Source: Cytophagales bacterium
GTDB taxonomy: Bacteria > Bacteroidota > Bacteroidia > Cytophagales > Cyclobacteriaceae
NCBI GenBank assembly: GCA_003541895.1
Contig: DPLR01000351.1
Coordinates: forward strand, 1 to 11,514
Length of the DNA stretch: 11,514 nucleotides
Direction of reading: 5' to 3'
Positions 7,396 to 11,514 of the stretch are shown piece after piece (position 1 is the first letter of the stretch; each line of letters begins with the position of its first letter). Position numbers and translations under genes: made by a program. The notes beneath the pieces were generated by a model that saw only the letters and a program-made list of their open reading frames with translations, made no database searches and was not told the origin of the DNA.

Positions 7396-8823
7396 ATGGA
7401 AGTTGACATTACCACCAGCGTCTGGACCGATTGCCTCGACATCATTAAGCAACATGTAGACGAACAAAATTTCAACACTTGGTTTAAGCCCATTGAGCCG
7501 GTTCGCACCGAAGGTGATGTGCTAACGATTCAAGTTCCTTCGCAATTTTTTTATGAATGGTTAGAAGATAACTATGTGCCTGTATTGAAAAAAGCAGTGC
7601 GCCAGGTGCTGGGCGAAGGCGGACGCTTAGAATATTCGGTTGTGGTTGACAGTGGTAACTTGCAAAATCCTCCGGTTACTGTTAATTATCCAAACGGAAA
7701 TGGGGTAAAGAAGCAACAACCAACAAATGAAAATACTCGTGGAGAATATTCTCCATTTGCATATAAGGCACTTGATCCCCGTACCGTAAACTCAAGACTT
7801 AATCCAAGTTACAGTTTTGACAATTTCGTTGAAGGCGATTGTAATCGCCTCGCTCGCTCGGCCGGTGTAGCGGTTGCTAAGAAGCCTGGCACTACATCGT
7901 TCAACCCATTGATGCTTTACGGTGGTGTTGGTGTAGGCAAAACACATTTAGTGCAAGCCATCGGAAATGAAATAAAAAAGAACATGCCTGATAAGGTTGT
8001 TCTGTACGTTGATCAAAACGATTTTACAAATCAATTTTTGAATGCACTGCAAAATTTAAAAATGCAGGAGTTTCAAAATTTCTACTTGCAAGTTGATTTA
8101 CTCATTTTGGATGACGTTCAGTTTTTGGCTGGCCGCGAAAAAACACAAGAAATATTTTTTAATATTTTTAATCAGCTCCATCAATCAGGGAAACAGATCA
8201 TCATGACAAGCGATTGTCCTCCCCGGGATTTGAAAGGCTTTCAAGAACGGTTGCTTTCAAGATTCAAATGGGGACTTACTGCCGATTTACAGGAACCTGA
8301 TTTTGAAACAAAGTTGGCCATCATCAACAAAAAAATGCAGTCGGATGGAATTGAAATTCCAACGGATGTTGCCGAATATTTAGCCTATAGTGTTGACACC
8401 AACTTGCGCGACATGGAGGGTGTTCTTAATTCTCTCCTATTCCATGCTACATTATTAAAGAGAAACATTGACCTTGATCTCGCTAAAGAAGTTTTAAAAA
8501 ATATTATCAAGGAAATCCAGAGTGATGTAAGCGTTGATTACATTCAGAAAACAGTTGCCGATTATTTCAAAGTTGAACTTGAGCAAATGAAAGGCAAAGT
8601 AAAAAAACGTGAAATCGTAATCCCTCGTCAGACTGCGATGTATTTCTGCAAACGCTACACACAGTTGACATTGGCATTGATCGGAGAAAATTTTGGAGGG
8701 CGCGATCACAGCACGGTAATTCACGCACTTGAATCTGTTGAAGACATGATGAAGACGGATCCAAATTTCAAAAACAGTGTTGAAGAGCTGACCAAGAAAT
8801 TTAAGTCGAGGATGTCGGCTTAG
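7396..8823 (+). CDS. dnaA: Chromosomal replication initiator protein DnaA
   Basis: At 475 residues this has the full length and four-domain layout of DnaA, the AAA+ ATPase that binds oriC and opens the duplex to start chromosome replication. Domain I opens with WTDCLDIIKQHVDEQNFNTWF, the usual DnaA N-terminal helix pattern. A polar linker (about 90-125) is domain II. The AAA+ core has Walker A GGVGVGKT (176-183, K182), Walker B LILDD (D239-D240), a sensor-1 region IIMTSD, and the ERLLSRFKWGL block with the arginine finger region. Domain IV ends with the DNA-binding signature GGRDHSTVIHA (R436-D-H-S-T), which contacts the DnaA box. The ATG at 7396 is chosen because it places domain I correctly. 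dnaN is not beside it. Transcription ends at the strong hairpin at 8838-8877. The AT-rich upstream region may carry autoregulation, but no DnaA boxes are obvious there. Confidence 0.98.
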   Translation: MEVDITTSVWTDCLDIIKQHVDEQNFNTWFKPIEPVRTEGDVLTIQVPSQFFYEWLEDNYVPVLKKAVRQVLGEGGRLEYSVVVDSGNLQNPPVTVNYPNGNGVKKQQPTNENTRGEYSPFAYKALDPRTVNSRLNPSYSFDNFVEGDCNRLARSAGVAVAKKPGTTSFNPLMLYGGVGVGKTHLVQAIGNEIKKNMPDKVVLYVDQNDFTNQFLNALQNLKMQEFQNFYLQVDLLILDDVQFLAGREKTQEIFFNIFNQLHQSGKQIIMTSDCPPRDLKGFQERLLSRFKWGLTADLQEPDFETKLAIINKKMQSDGIEIPTDVAEYLAYSVDTNLRDMEGVLNSLLFHATLLKRNIDLDLAKEVLKNIIKEIQSDVSVDYIQKTVADYFKVELEQMKGKVKKREIVIPRQTAMYFCKRYTQLTLALIGENFGGRDHSTVIHALESVEDMMKTDPNFKNSVEELTKKFKSRMSA

Positions 8824-8837
8824 TCTATTTAGATACG

Positions 8838-8877
8838 AAAATCAAAAAGCATCTCACTTGAGATGCTTTTTGATTTT
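8838..8877. terminator. Bidirectional intrinsic terminator between dnaA and the SDR gene
   Basis: A perfect 18-bp inverted repeat, with left arm 8838-8855, loop ACTT at 8856-8859 and right arm 8860-8877. The GC-containing heart of the stem (GCATCTC/GAGATGC) is flanked by AAAAA and TTTTT runs, so either strand gives a stem followed by a U-rich tract. It begins 15 bases after the dnaA stop and ends 20 bases before the stop of the convergent SDR gene, so one element can end both transcripts. Confidence 0.93.
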
Positions 8878-8896
8878 AAGGGATTGATTTCACTAT

Positions 8897-9631
8897 TTAA
8901 AGTCCCTTCACGCTCATCCCACCATCAACCATAATATTTTGTCCTGTGATATAGCTCGATTTATCCATGGCAAGAAAAGCAACAATGCCTGCTACTTCTT
9001 CAGGTTGACCAACTCGCGCCAATGGGGTGCGTTCTAAAATTTTAGTTAATCGATCAGGATTTGACAGTACAGTTTCGGTTAACGGTGTTTCTATATACCA
9101 AGGTGAAACAGAGTTTACACGAATGTTGTGCTCTGCCCACTCAGCCGCGAGGTGCCTCGACAATTGAACCAGTGCAGCTTTGGTCATTCCGTAAGGTGGA
9201 CCACTTTGTACATCGAACGTTGCGGCTACAGATGCAATATTGATCACACTTGCGTTTCTTGAATTTTTAAGTTGCGGAAACAATTGCCTAATTAGTTCAA
9301 CGGCACTGAACAAATTGGTTTCAAAAAGTTTTCTGTATTCACTTTCAGAATAGTCGATAAGTTTCTTACGCACATTGGTACCAACATTGCTCACAAGCAC
9401 ATCTAATTTCCCCCAACGTTTTGCAACGGCTTGAATAATTTCTGATCTAAAGTTTGAGTCTGTAACATCGCCATACAAAATGATTAGCTGATCGTGTTCA
9501 CGTAAATCTGATTTGTTGCGTGCTACAACAATCACTTCCGCTCCAAGAGCCAAAAATTCCTCTACAACGGCACGGCCTATCCCCTTCGTACCACCGGTTA
9601 TCAATGCCTTCTTATTTTGTAACGACCACAT
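8897..9631 (-). CDS. SDR-family NAD(P)-dependent oxidoreductase (tropinone-reductase-like)
   Basis: A 244-residue classical short-chain dehydrogenase/reductase with a Rossmann fold. The nucleotide loop is T12-GGTKGIG19, and R38 in VVARNKSDL after beta-2 suggests NADP(H) preference. D55-V56 follow beta-3. The usual NNAG motif is SNVG here (81-84, in LVSNVGTN), which occurs in some family members. The catalytic set is complete: N106, S134 (NIASVA), Y147 and K151 (YGMTK), followed by the PWYIETPL substrate-loop start and a C-terminal [14 protein letters not shown] strand. The spacing from S134 to Y147 (13 residues) is normal. It should reduce a carbonyl or oxidise an alcohol in the cytoplasm, but the substrate cannot be told; plant tropinone reductases are only the closest-looking pattern. 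It is convergent with dnaA across a shared terminator and divergent from the DUF2252 gene with only 68 bases between. Confidence 0.94.
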   Translation of the reverse strand: MWSLQNKKALITGGTKGIGRAVVEEFLALGAEVIVVARNKSDLREHDQLIILYGDVTDSNFRSEIIQAVAKRWGKLDVLVSNVGTNVRKKLIDYSESEYRKLFETNLFSAVELIRQLFPQLKNSRNASVINIASVAATFDVQSGPPYGMTKAALVQLSRHLAAEWAEHNIRVNSVSPWYIETPLTETVLSNPDRLTKILERTPLARVGQPEEVAGIVAFLAMDKSSYITGQNIMVDGGMSVKGL

Positions 9632-9699
9632 GAATATTTATTTTTAGATCTTCGCTTTACAAATTTCAAATTGTAGTTTTCCTTACCAAAAACGAATTT

Positions 9700-10887
9700 A
9701 TGAAATCCATCGAACAACGCATCAAAGAATTTCATCAAGACCGGAGGCAACCAACGCTCGCGATCAAGTATAAACTGATGGCTGAAAATGAATTCACGTT
9801 TTACCGAGCAACATGCCATTTATTTTATGAGGATTTATTTGAAAATGCAGCTCTCAACTCCGGCCCATTAGTTTGGTGTTGTGGCGATCTGCACATCGAA
9901 AATTTTGGGTCGTACCGTGCGTTCAACGGGCTCGTTTATTTTGACATAAATGATTTTGATGAAGCCATGATTGCACCCGCTGGCTGGGAATTGACAAGGT
10001 TACTCTGCAGCATCGGCATGGCCTCTGAACTTTGGAAATATTCAATGAAGGAAGCTGAGCAATTGATGATCTTGGTTTTGAGAGAATATGCTAATGCGCT
10101 GAGTGGAGGCAAAGCCTATTCCATAGAAAAAGAAACGAGTCCAGATTTGATCCGAAAATTTTTCGACATGGCCGAACGGAAAAAGGAAAAAGAAATGATC
10201 AAAAAACGGATCGATTCTAAAAAAGGGAAACTAAAAATGATAAAAGGAAAAACGTTCGCAATCGATAAAGAAATTGCTCAGGAAGTTAAATCGAGTGTGA
10301 ACAAATATTTAAAAGAGAATTTCGGCTATTTGAAAGTAAGGGATGTTGCCTTTCGGGTTGCAGGAACGGGGAGCCTCGGCATAAAAAGATATGTACTACT
10401 AACGGAATATCTTCTTGCAAAAAAATGGCGCCTGCTCGATGTGAAGGAGGCGATGCCTTCTTCCCTCGCTCCATATGTAAAAACCCAACAACCTTCATGG
10501 CGCAATGAAGCAGAGCGAATTGTGACCGTTCAAGGGTTGATGCAATATGCGTTACCCAGATTTTTAGGACCTGTTTCCATTGGCCAAGATGATTTTGTTT
10601 TAAAACAGCTTCAACCGAGTGCACAAAAAATTGACCATTCGCTGTGTCATAAAAAAATGAAAAACGTAGAAACGGTAATGACAACCATGGCGCACGGAAT
10701 TGCTTCAGCACAAATGCGAAGTGCAGCTCGCCTTGGATCAGATAACGTTGAAGCATTAATGAAATTCAGCGCACAATCCTATTGGAAGAACGAACTAATT
10801 CAAACCTCTTTAGATTACACGCAAACAATGAAACATTATTTTAAAGAGTATAGGAAGTTATACAATCAAGGTAAAATGAAAAAATAG
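9700..10887 (+). CDS. DUF2252 family protein, probable kinase-like fold
   Basis: This 395-residue protein matches the uncharacterised DUF2252 family (COG4320). Near the N-terminus it has the family's F-Y-R-A entry and the block G62-DLHIENFG, then FDINDFDEA (D82, D85, D87). D63 and N68 are spaced as the catalytic Asp and Asn in aminoglycoside phosphotransferases and protein kinases (HxD-x4-N), with D85 or D87 in the place of the metal-binding DFG-type Asp. About 130 residues later come VAG222-TGSLG227, a GxGxxG loop, and LLDVK249EA, resembling a glycine loop and its strand-3 lysine. A lysine-rich stretch at about 158-190 lies between. The C-terminal segment matches the family's A-H-A-R-like region, but reads AQMRSA, so the histidine common there seems lost. 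Cytoplasmic; no signal peptide. Substrate unknown. The ATG start at 9700 gives the usual length of the family; no Shine-Dalgarno sequence is visible. Confidence 0.88.
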   Translation: MKSIEQRIKEFHQDRRQPTLAIKYKLMAENEFTFYRATCHLFYEDLFENAALNSGPLVWCCGDLHIENFGSYRAFNGLVYFDINDFDEAMIAPAGWELTRLLCSIGMASELWKYSMKEAEQLMILVLREYANALSGGKAYSIEKETSPDLIRKFFDMAERKKEKEMIKKRIDSKKGKLKMIKGKTFAIDKEIAQEVKSSVNKYLKENFGYLKVRDVAFRVAGTGSLGIKRYVLLTEYLLAKKWRLLDVKEAMPSSLAPYVKTQQPSWRNEAERIVTVQGLMQYALPRFLGPVSIGQDDFVLKQLQPSAQKIDHSLCHKKMKNVETVMTTMAHGIASAQMRSAARLGSDNVEALMKFSAQSYWKNELIQTSLDYTQTMKHYFKEYRKLYNQGKMKK

Positions 10888-10900
10888 AAATTATTTTTTC
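10878..10900. terminator. Weak A/T-rich hairpin spanning two convergent stop codons
   Basis: A perfect 9-bp inverted repeat: GAAAAAATA at 10878-10886, loop GAAAT, TATTTTTTC at 10892-10900. The stop of the DUF2252 gene (TAG, 10885-10887) and of the convergent zinc-ribbon gene (10891-10893) lie in or at the ends of its two arms. The stem is almost all A:T, so termination would be weak, although both transcripts would carry a U run. With only 3 bases between the two genes, it is the sole candidate terminator. Confidence 0.4.
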
Positions 10901-11250
10901 TCTTGTTTTACCACGAGCAAGTACCAATCCTTATCTGTTTGAAGATACCCTTGCTCATAACAATAATGATAAACCGAACCTTCTTTGGTGGTATAAACGC
11001 TAGTGAAATAAGTGAAGTCAAAACCCTTCTCCAATAATTTTTCGCGATTTACTTTTGATTTGCCAGTGGTATTGAGCTCAATAAGTATTCGTCTGTTTTT
11101 CCTCAGTACATTATTGATGTTGCGCACGAGGTTCGTTTCATCGCTATTCAGTCTATTATTGTAAGAAATGCGGCATTGATCAGAACAAAATTTTTTGTCT
11201 GACCTGCCAATGATTTTTTCTCCGCATTCAAGACATTTCTTTTCAGACAT
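10891..11250 (-). CDS. Small zinc-ribbon protein (DUF2116-like zinc finger), conserved in Bacteroidota
   Basis: A 119-residue cytoplasmic protein with a four-cysteine zinc ribbon at the N-terminus: C6-L-E-C9 and C22-S-D-Q-C26, in the form CxxCG-x11-KFCSDxC, followed by RISYNNRLN. This resembles DUF2116-type and other small zinc-finger stubs. The remaining 90 residues are helical and basic (NVLRKNRRILIELN), then beta-rich with aromatics (FDFTYFTSVYTT, SVYHYCYEQGY). I recognise this two-part pattern as common in small hypothetical proteins of Bacteroidota but know of no function. Nucleic-acid binding or protein interaction is plausible for a ribbon with a basic helix but is inference. It begins 14 bases after the end of the upstream membrane sensor gene and is probably co-transcribed with it. 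Confidence 0.87.
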   Translation of the reverse strand: MSEKKCLECGEKIIGRSDKKFCSDQCRISYNNRLNSDETNLVRNINNVLRKNRRILIELNTTGKSKVNREKLLEKGFDFTYFTSVYTTKEGSVYHYCYEQGYLQTDKDWYLLVVKQEKK

Positions 11251-11264
11251 AACATTTTTTCTGG

Positions 11265-11514
11265 TTAGCCCTTTGCGCGCCTACGCGTTAGAAACATGCC
11301 GTACAATGATAGTCCTGCTATTACCGCCAGCACCGTAAGCGTAATCACCATTCGTGTATTCTTTAGTTCTAACGAATTAATCTTGGCATCTTTTCTAAAA
11401 GCTTCTAATTCTTTTTCCTTGGCCTGTAGTTCAATGGCCACCTCCATCTGAGCTATTTTTCGTGTGCTCTCTTCACCGTAAATTTTTTCACGGGCTTTGT
11501 CATAGCTGAGCATC
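11265..11514 (-). CDS. C-terminal part of a TPR-type membrane sensor lacking an output domain (partial)
   Basis: The frame runs to the right edge. It has an ATG at 11511-11513, but homology suggests that this is internal, because the sequence starts in the middle of a repeat-like segment (YDKAREKIYGEESTRKIAQ). Residues counted from that Met: 15-53 are a charged coiled coil (AIELQAKEKELEAFRKDAK) of the kind that follows TPR arrays in Bacteroidota two-component-like sensors. One membrane helix lies at about 55-75, then only TRRRAKG before the stop at 11265. The usual histidine kinase or DNA-binding (LuxR-type) domain after the helix is absent. The last basic residues would anchor the helix on the cytoplasmic side. 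Such proteins without output may act as adaptors or be remnants. The gene is probably co-transcribed with the zinc-ribbon gene 14 bases downstream. Confidence 0.65.
   Translation of the reverse strand, partial: MLSYDKAREKIYGEESTRKIAQMEVAIELQAKEKELEAFRKDAKINSLELKNTRMVITLTVLAVIAGLSLYGMFLTRRRAKG

Noticed and set aside
9632..9699. Bacteroidota promoter (TAnnTTTG) in the SDR-DUF2252 gap
   Set aside because: The best match, TAGTTTTC, differs at the last base and has no convincing upstream TTTG at the right spacing.
10286..10756. 156-codon open frame antisense to the DUF2252 gene
   Set aside because: Its translation lacks recognisable domains and it lies wholly inside a well-supported coding gene with conserved motifs on the other strand.
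1..11514. Mobile element, CRISPR array or tRNA genes
   Set aside because: No transposase or integrase motifs, no regularly spaced repeats, and no tRNA-like cloverleaf regions were found in the gaps, which are all under 260 bases.

Overview
The window looks like an ordinary chromosomal segment of a member of the Bacteroidota, most likely Cytophagales or a close relative. The signs are a type IX secretion (T9SS) C-terminal sorting domain, a sensor kinase and a TPR-style membrane sensor of Bacteroidota type, a short zinc-ribbon protein of a kind common in that phylum, AT-rich intergenic DNA and start codons without clear Shine-Dalgarno sequences. I see no transposase, integrase, CRISPR array, tRNA, rRNA or other sign of recent mobility. 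Gene density is high and no gap exceeds 260 bases.

Layout. Bases 1-843 (+) hold the 3' end of a secreted phosphoesterase/acid-phosphatase-like protein with a T9SS sorting tail. 915-2747 (+) is a membrane histidine kinase with a periplasmic solute-binding-protein-type sensor; its stop codon overlaps that of a convergent lipoprotein gene (2744-3733, -). 3969-7136 (-) encodes a 1055-residue methylmalonyl-CoA mutase in which a MutA-like small subunit and a MutB catalytic large subunit are one polypeptide. A 259-base, very AT-rich divergent region with two near-identical A-tract/T-tract palindromes separates it from dnaA (7396-8823, +), which ends at a perfect 18-bp bidirectional terminator. On the other side of that terminator lies a convergent SDR oxidoreductase (8897-9631, -). 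It is divergent from a DUF2252 protein (9700-10887, +), whose stop nearly abuts that of a convergent zinc-ribbon protein (10891-11250, -). The zinc-ribbon gene lies 14 bases downstream of a coiled-coil/transmembrane protein (11265 to the right edge, -) that looks like the end of a TPR sensor without an output domain.

How the genes relate. There is no pathway-level cluster. The genes cover housekeeping (dnaA), propionate/methylmalonyl-CoA metabolism (mutase), cell-surface or secreted functions (phosphoesterase, lipoprotein), signalling (kinase, truncated TPR sensor) and uncharacterised families. The kinase has no response regulator beside it, and the mutase has no epimerase or MeaB chaperone beside it. 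The two most notable proteins are the fused mutase and the DUF2252 protein, whose kinase-like motifs appear in permuted order. I found no strong candidate for a new multi-gene system.
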